NCBI GenBank assembly: GCA_964439595.1
Contig: CAYTOK010000012.1
Coordinates: 1-64,000 of the forward strand
DNA: 64,000 bases
Origin: CAIJXB01 sp964439595
GTDB taxonomy: Bacteria; Chlamydiota; Chlamydiia; Chlamydiales; Rhabdochlamydiaceae
Direction: 5' to 3'
Within the stretch, counting starts at the first letter, position 1. Each line of letters opens with the position of its first letter. Both the position numbers and the translations under genes were made by a program. A model generated the notes under the pieces. It saw nothing but the letters and a program-made list of their open reading frames with translations. It searched no databases and had not been told where the DNA came from. Positions 43,664-51,503 of the stretch are shown piece by piece.

Positions 43664-44649
43664 CCGAATCTTCTTTTTTCAAACTTAAAAACCTTTGTTT
43701 TTCTTTAATAGACCCCTCTATTCCTCTACATTCTAGAATTCATAAAATGCAAAAAGAAGATCTCTATGTGAAAAGAGATGACGAGCTAGGCTTTAGTATA
43801 AGCGGCTCAAAGCTCAGAAAATATGCCTCTCTCATCCCTTTCTTAAAAAAAAGCCAAAAAAAAATTGCAATAACAGGTTCTGCCTACTCTAATCACACAC
43901 TCTCCATCATCCAACTTTTAAAACAAAATAACATTTCCTATCAGCTATTTTTAGAAAAACCTAAAACAAAAACCTTGAAAGGAAACTTATTTTTCCTTTC
44001 CCTTTTAACTAGCGAAGAAAAAATCATCTGGCTAGATAAAATAGACGATCCAATTCCCCTCTCACTAAGAGAACGCTTTGAAAAGGAACTAGACGAAGAA
44101 TTTCTTTGGATACCCCTAGGAGGATCTTTAAAGGAAAGTCTTCCCGGAGCATTGACTCTTCCGATAGACATAGTAGAGCACGAAAAAGAAGAAAAAGCTT
44201 TTTCTCATATCTTTGTCGATGCAGGCACAGGACTGACAGCTATAGCATTAATTTTAGGACTCCATTACTTAGAAAAAAACACAAGAATCCACGTGGTTTT
44301 AATGGCGGGCAATGAAATGGACTTCGCAAATAAACTAGAGTACTTTCACTCCCATCTAGAAAATCTGCTACAAGAAACCATCTCTCCACCTACAAACTAC
44401 ACTCTTTTAACCCCACTTTCAGCAAAAAGCTTCGGCAGTTCTAATGCTTCTATATTCAAGACAATTGCAAAAACAGCAGCCTTTGAAGGATTATTTTTAG
44501 ACCCTATATATACTTGCAAGCTTTTCATGAAAGCTGCGACTGAAAGAAAGAATCTCGATGGAAAGGTTCTTTGGATACACTCGGGAGGAGCTCTTTCTTT
44601 AACAGGATTCCAAGATGCCTTTAAACTAGATCTGCCTATCTTAAAATAA
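43660..44649 (+). CDS. PLP-dependent enzyme, D-cysteine desulfhydrase / ACC deaminase-like family
   Basis: 329 residues. The N-terminus has Y-V-K-R-D-D-E-L-G and S-I-S-G-S-K-L-R-K-Y, where Lys51 is the probable pyridoxal-phosphate lysine, followed by T-G-S-A-Y-S-N-H for cofactor phosphate and substrate binding. D-A-G-T-G-L-T-A near residue 188 is the glycine-rich phosphate loop, and W-I-H-S-G-G near the end fits the family. Members deaminate D-cysteine or 1-aminocyclopropane-1-carboxylate; which activity applies here is not decided. It is coupled to the Nudix gene by overlap. Confidence 0.85.
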   Translation: MTESSFFKLKNLCFSLIDPSIPLHSRIHKMQKEDLYVKRDDELGFSISGSKLRKYASLIPFLKKSQKKIAITGSAYSNHTLSIIQLLKQNNISYQLFLEKPKTKTLKGNLFFLSLLTSEEKIIWLDKIDDPIPLSLRERFEKELDEEFLWIPLGGSLKESLPGALTLPIDIVEHEKEEKAFSHIFVDAGTGLTAIALILGLHYLEKNTRIHVVLMAGNEMDFANKLEYFHSHLENLLQETISPPTNYTLLTPLSAKSFGSSNASIFKTIAKTAAFEGLFLDPIYTCKLFMKAATERKNLDGKVLWIHSGGALSLTGFQDAFKLDLPILK

Positions 44650-44737
44650 GATAAGGGGCTTTGCTTCCTTTAAGAGAATTCGTGCAGCGTTTAGCTAAAA
44701 ACTACCTAACTCACTTCGGCGGGGGCCTGCTTCTTCA

Positions 44738-44758
44738 AGCGGCTTAACTTAAGCCGCT
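44738..44758. terminator. Perfect hairpin between convergent genes
   Basis: AGCGGCTTA and TAAGCCGCT form a 9-bp perfect stem with a 3-base loop, between two convergent genes. The following sequence is only moderately T-rich (CTCATTTTC), so termination is likely but not certain. Confidence 0.55.
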
Positions 44759-44818
44759 CTCATTTTCTTTGCCGCCTTCTTTATTATACTTCGAGATTGG
44801 AAGGGCCTTCTACACTCA

Positions 44819-45412
44819 CTAAAGACCAGGCGCTATGCTAATAGGTGGTCTTACCCAGGCCTGAAAAGACGGATAGTTCGTAATAGCTGGCCCATTTGCA
44901 ATCGGATAAGGATAAGGTAAGATGTGAAATTCTGGCTGGGTCACAACCGCCGGCTTAGCAACCACCGGCTTAGCAGCCATGAAATGCCCAAGTAAAAGCG
45001 TTACAGCAAAACCTGACACAAAACCAGCAAAGGCGACTGATATACCCTTAATAAGTTCATTTTTTTTCACTATCTCCTTAGAAGACTCTAAGCAACTGTC
45101 ATCTATTTGATTTTCGGAGAGATCCCCCATCGGGTTATTTCGAATATATAATACACGCTCTTCTGCTACTTTATACGTCCTAGATAAACTATGATAAAGC
45201 CCAACTACGCTAATTGTTACTACTACAAAAGGAAAGACGCTGGCAGCGCCAGTAACTGAAATACCCGCCGTCGCAGCTCCAAGTAAAAGCCCACATGCGA
45301 AATTAGCTATGTGCAATTCCTTTAGGCTTTGATCATAACTAGCTATCATAAAGACAGAAGCATTCCCTACTCCCAGAGCACGAGGCGAGCTTGAAGGTGC
45401 TAGTACTGACAT
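44819..45412 (-). CDS. Two-lobe hydrophobic membrane protein, Inc-like (paralogue 1 of 3)
   Basis: 197 residues. After a polar 30-residue start comes L-H-I-A-N-F, then two adjacent hydrophobic segments (about 35-75) forming a hairpin, a charged middle, and a third segment in A-F-A-G-F-V-S-G-F-A-V-T (about 135-155), ending in a Pro-rich tail. AAGGAG precedes the ATG. The paired hydrophobic segments recall the bilobed profile of chlamydial inclusion membrane (Inc) proteins. Two paralogues with the same L/F-H-I-x-N-F and G-F-V-S-G motifs follow in tandem. Insertion into the inclusion membrane is a hypothesis. Confidence 0.7.
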   Translation of the reverse strand: MSVLAPSSSPRALGVGNASVFMIASYDQSLKELHIANFACGLLLGAATAGISVTGAASVFPFVVVTISVVGLYHSLSRTYKVAEERVLYIRNNPMGDLSENQIDDSCLESSKEIVKKNELIKGISVAFAGFVSGFAVTLLLGHFMAAKPVVAKPAVVTQPEFHILPYPYPIANGPAITNYPSFQAWVRPPISIAPGL

Positions 45413-45472
45413 AACGAACTCCTTGCGTTTAATTATTAGCTTTAAATTCTCTATTTACAAAGCTACACTGTA

Positions 45473-45904
45473 TCATATCCCCTGCTTTAAAACAACCAGC
45501 AACCGCGTGGAAGCATTCATAAAATGGGGTAATAAAAGTTTTAGAGCAATCCCTGATACAAAACCAACACTGGCAAACTTTATACCCTTAATAAGCTCTT
45601 CTCTTGCTCTGGATGCTACATCATAAAATTCCAGCCTACCTTCTAAGCTTCCGCTTTCTCCACCTGCCGTATAGGTCTTTGATAAGCTATAAGAAAGACA
45701 GCCCAAGCTAATTACTGCAGCAGCAAAGGGAAGAGCGCTAGCTGTACCGGAAACAACAATACATGTTGTCGCAGTTCCAAGCAAAAGCCCTCCCACAAAA
45801 TTGGCAATATGTAAATTTCTCATGTTTTTTTCAATATCCGCACTTCTTACGACTCTCGAAGAGCCAGTAGCCCCCTCTCTCCTCAAAACAGCTAATCCCA
45901 TCAT
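45473..45904 (-). CDS. Two-lobe hydrophobic membrane protein, Inc-like (paralogue 2 of 3)
   Basis: 143 residues, the shortest copy. It shares R-N-L-H-I-A-N-F-V-G-G-L-L-L-G, the double hydrophobic lobe, and K-G-I-K-F-A-S-V-G-F-V-S-G with its neighbours, but has a shorter charged middle and no long tail. AGAGGT precedes the start codons (two adjacent ATGs). It is located between the other two copies on the same strand, as expected from tandem duplication. Function unknown. Confidence 0.7.
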   Translation of the reverse strand: MMGLAVLRREGATGSSRVVRSADIEKNMRNLHIANFVGGLLLGTATTCIVVSGTASALPFAAAVISLGCLSYSLSKTYTAGGESGSLEGRLEFYDVASRAREELIKGIKFASVGFVSGIALKLLLPHFMNASTRLLVVLKQGI

Positions 45905-46064
45905 AATAAAACCTCTGCTAAATTTCTTAAGGGCGATTATATACTAAAAAATACAATTTTACTAGATTTAATTAAAATAAAAGACAAAACTAGTTTATAA
46001 CCAAAATAAACGCATATTTTTTAAAGATAGAGCAAAGAAGTTAAATACTCATGAAAAGCAGGAA

Positions 46065-46724
46065 TTAAGAAAGAAAACGCAAGCGAAATGCATCTGCGTT
46101 ATATATGGGAGGCTTAGACACAAAATGAACCTGTAGGGCTTTTAAGGCGATTCCTGACACAAAACCAGCAAACGCGCATGTTACAGCCTTAAAAAGTTCT
46201 TTTTTCGCCATAATATCTGCGTGCCATAGGACATCTGCTGAAGTAGATTCCAACGCCCCGTCCTCTATTTCCTGCACTCCCTCCTGAACACATACTAAAA
46301 ACTCTTTATCAAAATGACTTAAATTTTTGGTCTTTAGAGTATTGGACAGAAACCCCTGAATTCCCCCTTCTACAGATTCACTCTTTAAAGCGCTAACAAT
46401 CAATTGTTTAAGGGTAAAGGAAAAAGATTCCTCCTTTAAAAAATAACTTTCAGTTCTTTTATAAGCTTGAAAAAGCCCATAAGATAACCCACCTGAACTA
46501 ACAACAACTACAGCCAAAGGAAACGTTGCAGCCGTTCCTCCAACCAAAGCAGTCGTCACAGAGAGTCCGGATAAAAAACCAAGCGCAAAGTTAGTAATGT
46601 GAAAATTTCTCATATCTCTTTCATAGACGGCACATCTTTCTTTGATAAAGGCGTCTTTTATGTCAATCATACGAGTTAACTCTTCTGCAGATAGATCCAT
46701 TTTTATAGTGGAAATCAAATGCAT
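46065..46724 (-). CDS. Two-lobe hydrophobic membrane protein, Inc-like (paralogue 3 of 3)
   Basis: 219 residues from the ATG at 46724, which has a GGAGGT ribosome site 5 bases upstream; the in-frame ATG at 46757 has none. It shares R-N-F-H-I-T-N-F-A-L-G-F-L-S-G, the double hydrophobic lobe and C-A-F-A-G-F-V-S-G-I-A-L-K with its paralogues. The insert between lobes (about 100-175) is the longest of the three, acidic and helical. The N-terminal 30 residues form an extra charged helix. Function unknown; an inclusion or bacterial membrane protein is likely. Confidence 0.7.
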   Translation of the reverse strand: MHLISTIKMDLSAEELTRMIDIKDAFIKERCAVYERDMRNFHITNFALGFLSGLSVTTALVGGTAATFPLAVVVVSSGGLSYGLFQAYKRTESYFLKEESFSFTLKQLIVSALKSESVEGGIQGFLSNTLKTKNLSHFDKEFLVCVQEGVQEIEDGALESTSADVLWHADIMAKKELFKAVTCAFAGFVSGIALKALQVHFVSKPPIYNADAFRLRFLS

Positions 46725-46996
46725 GGTTACCTCCAAGCTTATTAAGTAATTTTTCACACCAAAACTACATGGAGGAACCTCTTAAAATCAAGAACAATAT
46801 TTTAGTCGCCTTCTAATTTAAGCTAAAAAGACTATAGACTTGAAATTTTATGAAAGAAAATTACCTGCATAAAAAATGGACTGCTCATCTTAAAAATTGC
46901 GTATTAGATACAAAGACAAAAGCGAACTTTTACAGTTCACTTTTGCCTAATAAAGAACCAAACTTTAGAGTTCAACAACCGACTGTATCTCTTGGT

Positions 46997-48505
46997 CTAT
47001 ACAGTTTCGGTCTGACTTGCCTTTTTAAAGAGCCCGCCTAAGCTTAATACGGAAGAAAACCAGGCAGTTAGCGCTATAAAAAGAATCACTGAAATATAAG
47101 GAGTAGACGCTGCTATACTACCAAGTAACAGGATTAACCCCTGGTATGTCAAGGAAGCTCCGGACTTACCTATCCCGGAACCAAGCCCATCTATGGCAGC
47201 CTTTCCTCTTAACTTAGCATCAGAATTTAAGGGTAAAAAAGCCATTTCCTTAGAAGCGTCAAATAAAGAGTACTTAGCTGCTTTACTTAAACAATTTTGC
47301 AAAGAACCAAAATATACAGTCAAAGCAAACGGAGTAGCCCCAAATAAAGTAAGAGCAAAACTAGTTAAAGCATCTCCAGAAAAGAGGAAAATAAAGAAAA
47401 ATGCAGCCATGATTGTCATAATAGCCGGAGGTAAAATAGCAGCAAAGGTCCACCCCAAGCGACTAACCATAAGAGAGAAGAGAAGCCCCCCTAAAGTAGC
47501 AAAAACACCAGTCCCAATCGTAATCATGTTCATATGAACAAGCATTTCATTTCGGTCTTGAAAAAAGTTTTTAAGCTGCTCTTTCCATAAAATATCTGTA
47601 ATATTAATAGAAATATTATACGCTAAGACAATAATAGCGATGCAGGTTAGGTAACGCGATTTAAATATATAACGAATACTCTCTCGAATGGAAATACGCA
47701 ACTTTTCCTTAGGCTTTGCTCCTTCACTAACTTCGGTGTTTGCCACGGAAGATATTTCCACCTTACGATTAATCCAATAAAAAAGAGCCATAGCACTGCC
47801 ACCTAAAAAAGCTAACATGATAGAGCTACTTGCTAAAGTCTTTCCCCAAGAATCTTCTCCAAAAGCGCCTGAAAAAGGAAAAACCATACCGCAAAGAATA
47901 CCGATTCCACCTCCTAAGATAGGAGCTATATTAGAGCCTATATTTAAAATTCCATACGTCCTTTTAGCCTGAGATACCTCTGTAACATCATTAGCAAAAC
48001 CCCAAAAAAGAACACCAAGAACAATAACAGCCCAAAGTTCTGAAATAATATAAAAAGAGGTAAATGTCCAATTGCGGACCATAGCAATAACACCTTTAAA
48101 ACCAACGGGAAGGTTCGCAGTTAACCAGTCACCTAAGCGGGTAAAATGGAGGTGCTCACTATTTGGGTGAATGACAAAAGCAAAAAGCAAAAAGTAAGCA
48201 ATAAAACCACTGATAACACAGTAAAACACAGCTTCCCTTGAAAGATGTCTAGCAAGCCTTGTATATATCCAAGTGGCCACTATCGCACCAGGAAGAACCC
48301 CCCAGACTTTCAAAAATAAAATAACCTCAGCGCCGGAGTGTTTAGCAGTAAGCACCAAAGTGTCTTTAAGGTTTCTAACAATGTTATAGCAAATACAGAG
48401 TAGGAACAGAAGAATGAGCATGGAAATAACTTTTTTTAGCTCAGACCGATGAATGGGCCATAAAACAGCCCGGAAAAAACCAAATTTTTTTTCGTCTACT
48501 GACAT
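46997..48505 (-). CDS. NTT-family nucleotide transporter (ATP/ADP translocase type)
   Basis: 502 residues, about 12 hydrophobic helices. The family pattern is clear: W-P-I-H-R-S-E-L-K-K-V before TM1, then N-I-V-R-N-L-K-D-T-L-V, and R-T-Y-G-I-L-N-I-G-S-N. These carriers let chlamydiae, rickettsiae and plastids import host ATP (in exchange for ADP) or other nucleotides and NAD; which substrate this copy takes cannot be read from the sequence. The ATG at 48505 is preferred (AGAGGA upstream) over a TTG 6 bases earlier. Presence of this gene is strong evidence for an obligate intracellular lifestyle. Confidence 0.93.
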   Translation of the reverse strand: MSVDEKKFGFFRAVLWPIHRSELKKVISMLILLFLLCICYNIVRNLKDTLVLTAKHSGAEVILFLKVWGVLPGAIVATWIYTRLARHLSREAVFYCVISGFIAYFLLFAFVIHPNSEHLHFTRLGDWLTANLPVGFKGVIAMVRNWTFTSFYIISELWAVIVLGVLFWGFANDVTEVSQAKRTYGILNIGSNIAPILGGGIGILCGMVFPFSGAFGEDSWGKTLASSSIMLAFLGGSAMALFYWINRKVEISSVANTEVSEGAKPKEKLRISIRESIRYIFKSRYLTCIAIIVLAYNISINITDILWKEQLKNFFQDRNEMLVHMNMITIGTGVFATLGGLLFSLMVSRLGWTFAAILPPAIMTIMAAFFFIFLFSGDALTSFALTLFGATPFALTVYFGSLQNCLSKAAKYSLFDASKEMAFLPLNSDAKLRGKAAIDGLGSGIGKSGASLTYQGLILLLGSIAASTPYISVILFIALTAWFSSVLSLGGLFKKASQTETV

Positions 48506-48671
48506 CGACAAGTCCTCTTAGGCAAATTCTATAAGTTTATATCACAACAGGAAATATAAAAAAACCATTTTTTTAAGTTTTTTCAAGTAAAAAAAAATCA
48601 TAAAAAAATACTGTTCACAAAAAAACATAAGCTTATAATGAAGAAAACACACTAAGTAAAAGGAATTTTTT

Positions 48672-48884
48672 ATGAATAAAAAAAGAAAAGAGTTTACAAT
48701 CGTTCTTATTCTCTCCTTTTTCTTTGGCATGCTAGGAGCTCACCGTTTTTATACTAAAAAAATAAAAACAGGCCTCCTAATGTTGTTTACACTAGGAGGC
48801 TTTGGCATTTGGTATTTATTTGATCTAGGAACAATCCTTTTAGGGAAATTTAAAAACAAAAAAGGGAAAAAGATCTCTTTTTAA
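48672..48884 (+). CDS. TM2-domain protein
   Basis: 70 residues: two hydrophobic helices separated by a short turn, with G-M-L-G-A-H-R-F-Y in the first part and G-G-F-G-I-W-Y-L-F-D-L in the second, the classic TM2 domain. The C-terminus is basic (K-N-K-K-G-K-K). AAAAGGA precedes the ATG. The TM2 function is unknown in bacteria. It is divergent from the nucleotide transporter gene. Confidence 0.85.
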   Translation: MNKKRKEFTIVLILSFFFGMLGAHRFYTKKIKTGLLMLFTLGGFGIWYLFDLGTILLGKFKNKKGKKISF

Positions 48885-48916
48885 TTTTATTATCACAAGG
48901 TGGTAAGTAGTTCTAG

Positions 48917-49513
48917 CTACTCTCCTCTCTTAGCCGCTTTATATCCGTTAGAGTATCCTTCTCTAAGACCTTTTGCATGGCCTTCTTTAACACCTTTAGA
49001 ATAGCCCGTGTTGTAGCTTTCACTATTATTTTTATTTCCTTCTTGGCGACCTGCAAAAAGACCCTTGTCATACCCATCCTTATACATGTCTTTTGCTAGC
49101 TGAGTAAACCCTTCGCCCTGCTCCATAGCAATAGCAAATAAAACTTGTTCCGTTCTCATATTCACAAACAAATGAGTGCACTGCTTTAAGATTTCTTGAT
49201 TAGATGCATCCGATTCAGAAACGTCAAGACGGTCATACTTAGAATATATAGCAATTTGCGTACCCAAAAACCAGTCATTTGGCACGCACTCGTAATTTGG
49301 AGGAACTAACTGCACATTATTCCACCACTCAAGAGGACCTCTCCATCTTTTAGAAAATCCAACCACCTTCCAGCAGCTTTTATCAGAAAGAACAAAATAG
49401 CCATCCGTATTTTGTAAGATAACTTTAGCAGCAATAGTTTCTACTTGCTGACAATCTGCATTAACGACTACGCACCCTAAAAACAAAGCAAAAAAAACAA
49501 AATATTTCCTCAT
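48917..49513 (-). CDS. Exported hypothetical protein with Gly-Tyr repeat tail
   Basis: About 198 residues from the ATG at 49513, which gives a proper signal peptide (M-R-K-Y-F-V-F-F-A-L-F-L, cleavage near A-D-C or V-N-A) and has GAAGG upstream; a longer in-frame start at 49582 would bury it. The mature part starts with several Trp/Cys residues. The last 50 residues repeat the pattern G-Y-x-x-G-x-x-x-G (Y-D-K-G-L-F-A-G, G-Y-S-K-G-V-K-E-G, H-A-K-G-L-R-E-G, G-Y). Such G-x3-G repeats form helical surfaces in other proteins. Function unknown. Confidence 0.65.
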   Translation of the reverse strand: MRKYFVFFALFLGCVVVNADCQQVETIAAKVILQNTDGYFVLSDKSCWKVVGFSKRWRGPLEWWNNVQLVPPNYECVPNDWFLGTQIAIYSKYDRLDVSESDASNQEILKQCTHLFVNMRTEQVLFAIAMEQGEGFTQLAKDMYKDGYDKGLFAGRQEGNKNNSESYNTGYSKGVKEGHAKGLREGYSNGYKAAKRGE

Positions 49514-49653
49514 AAAAAACCTTCGGTTAAAAACCAAAAATCTTATATAAAACCCACACTTGATTACAACCATAAAAAGCAAAAAATAGTGGATCTAATT
49601 ATCCTTAACGTAGTACTTTTAGGCTTTGAAAGAACACGCGACGGAAATTCTCT

Positions 49654-50844
49654 ATGTTAAAAACACCTAAAACCACTCACCCTTCTTGGATCGAAGTAGA
49701 TCTTATTCAATTCAAAAAAAATATCCAAATCCTTCGCCAGCACACCAGTCCCAGTTTACTTTGCTTACCTGTTAAAGCAAATGCCTATGGTCACGGCCTA
49801 TGCGTTATGGCAAAAGCAGCAGTAGAAGCCGGGGTAGATTACCTAGCAGTCGCCCATTTACAAGAAGGCATCTTGCTACGCAAATCTGGAATTGCTATTC
49901 CGATTTTGGTTTTAGGTGCAATTCACGAAGATCAAATCACAGATCTTATCCACTTCAAACTAGAGTTTACTATTAGCTCTAACTATAAAGCAGACCTTGT
50001 GGCGGCAAAATGTAAAAATGCCCAAGAAAAAGCACGGGTGCACTTAGAAATAGATACCGGCATGCAAAGAACAGGCGTTAGGCCAGCTTCTGCCCTCTCT
50101 CTTTTTTCTCATGTAGAGAGCTTAGGATGCTTTACTACTGTTGGGATCTACTCTCACTTTGCCACGGCAAATACAAGGGATGATCCTTTTACGCTAAAGC
50201 AAATCGATCTTTTTTGTAACTTACTAAAAAACCCCGTTTTTTCTCACACTCGCCTAATTCGTCATATAGCTAATTCCGGAGGAGTTTGTTTTTATAAAGA
50301 ATCGTATTTAGATATGGTAAGACCCTCTTTGCTTACCTTAGGATATCCCCCTCAAAATGCTCCCGATATTTTTAAAAATATCGCCCCCTGCTTTTCCCTT
50401 AAATCAAAGGTCTCTTACTTTAAAGTAGTAGAAAAAGGGTGCGGTATCAGCTATAACCACACTTATATTACAAAAAAACAAACTAGAATCGTTACCATCC
50501 CCATTGGATACGGAGACGGATATAGAAGGGCTCTCTCCAACATAGGATCCGTTCTTATTAGAGGCATGAAATTTCCTATTGCAGGAACCATTTGCATGGA
50601 TCAACTTATGGTTGATGTAGGAGAAAATGAAATTCACGTAGGCGATGAAGTTGTTTTAATAGGAAAACAGGGAAACGAAGAAATTTCAGCACAAAATATC
50701 GCCGAACTTTGTAATACAAATATTTATGAAGTACTCTGCTTTTTTAACGATCGAATTCCGAGACTCTATAAAACAGAAAAAGAACAAAGCCTCTTACTTG
50801 AAGAAGTAAAACAGCTGCCCCCATCCTCTATTTCTTTCTTATAA
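49654..50844 (+). CDS. alr: Alanine racemase
   Basis: 396 residues. Makes D-alanine for peptidoglycan using pyridoxal phosphate; the lysine is Lys41 in V-K-A-N-A-Y-G-H-G. The second active-site tyrosine is in G-I-S-Y-N-H-T, and G-Y-G-D-G-Y-R-R and T-I-C-M-D-Q are family motifs. Length is normal. C. trachomatis lacks Alr, to my knowledge, and uses GlyA as a racemase, so this gene argues for an environmental chlamydial lineage that makes D-alanine directly. It is followed by an FMN reductase gene after 80 bases. Confidence 0.95.
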   Translation: MLKTPKTTHPSWIEVDLIQFKKNIQILRQHTSPSLLCLPVKANAYGHGLCVMAKAAVEAGVDYLAVAHLQEGILLRKSGIAIPILVLGAIHEDQITDLIHFKLEFTISSNYKADLVAAKCKNAQEKARVHLEIDTGMQRTGVRPASALSLFSHVESLGCFTTVGIYSHFATANTRDDPFTLKQIDLFCNLLKNPVFSHTRLIRHIANSGGVCFYKESYLDMVRPSLLTLGYPPQNAPDIFKNIAPCFSLKSKVSYFKVVEKGCGISYNHTYITKKQTRIVTIPIGYGDGYRRALSNIGSVLIRGMKFPIAGTICMDQLMVDVGENEIHVGDEVVLIGKQGNEEISAQNIAELCNTNIYEVLCFFNDRIPRLYKTEKEQSLLLEEVKQLPPSSISFL

Positions 50845-50924
50845 AAAAGCAAAAAAACTCGCTTTTTAAAAACTTATTTGTTAAACAATACTCAAAAAAA
50901 ACTATACCACACAAGGATTTACTT

Positions 50925-51500
50925 ATGCCCACTATTTTAGCCTTTGCAGGAAGCCTACGAAAGGAATCCTTTAATAAAAAACTAGTAAAAATAGCCGGAA
51001 AAGGGGCTGAAGAAGGCGGAGCTACTGTAATTTACATCGACTTACTTGACTACCCGCTTCCCGTTTATAACGGGGACATAGAAGAAGCCGAAGGTCTACC
51101 TCCAAATGCCATTAAACTCAAAAAGCTCATGGATGAAGCTGACGGTTTTATTATAGCTTCGCCAGAATATAATAGCTCCATCTCCGGAGCCTTAAAAAAC
51201 ACAATAGATTGGGTTTCTAGAAAAGGGTCTCCTGATGAAGTCTATTTAAGCGCTTTTATAGATAAGGTAGCTCTTATTCTAAGCGCATCACCTTCTTTTT
51301 TAGGAGGAGTTCGAGGGCTAGCTCATCTACGTTCTATTTTAGAAAACATACATACCTTTGTTCTTCCCAAACAAAAAATCATATCATTTGCTAATGAAGC
51401 CTTCGATAGCGAAGGCTCTTTAAAAAAGCCCGGGGATCAAAAAGAAGTTTTTGACCTAGGAAAAAAACTATCACAAACAATACAAAAGCTAAGAGGTTAA
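50925..51500 (+). CDS. NAD(P)H-dependent FMN reductase family protein
   Basis: 191 residues of the flavodoxin-like NADPH-dependent FMN reductase type. The FMN phosphate loop is at the N-terminus (G-S-L-R-K-E-S-F-N), and A-S-P-E-Y-N-S-S-I-S-G-A-L-K-N near residue 79 is the conserved flavin-binding segment. Family members reduce FMN, quinones or metals such as chromate; the real substrate is unknown. It ends 3 bases before the papain-like protease gene, so they are likely cotranscribed. Confidence 0.88.
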   Translation: MPTILAFAGSLRKESFNKKLVKIAGKGAEEGGATVIYIDLLDYPLPVYNGDIEEAEGLPPNAIKLKKLMDEADGFIIASPEYNSSISGALKNTIDWVSRKGSPDEVYLSAFIDKVALILSASPSFLGGVRGLAHLRSILENIHTFVLPKQKIISFANEAFDSEGSLKKPGDQKEVFDLGKKLSQTIQKLRG

Positions 51501-51503
51501 AGT

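Noticed and set aside
46850..47041. Small plus-strand frame of 63 codons near the nucleotide transporter end
   Set aside because: It overlaps the transporter C-terminus in antisense, has no ribosome site or recognisable motif, and covers a likely terminator hairpin.
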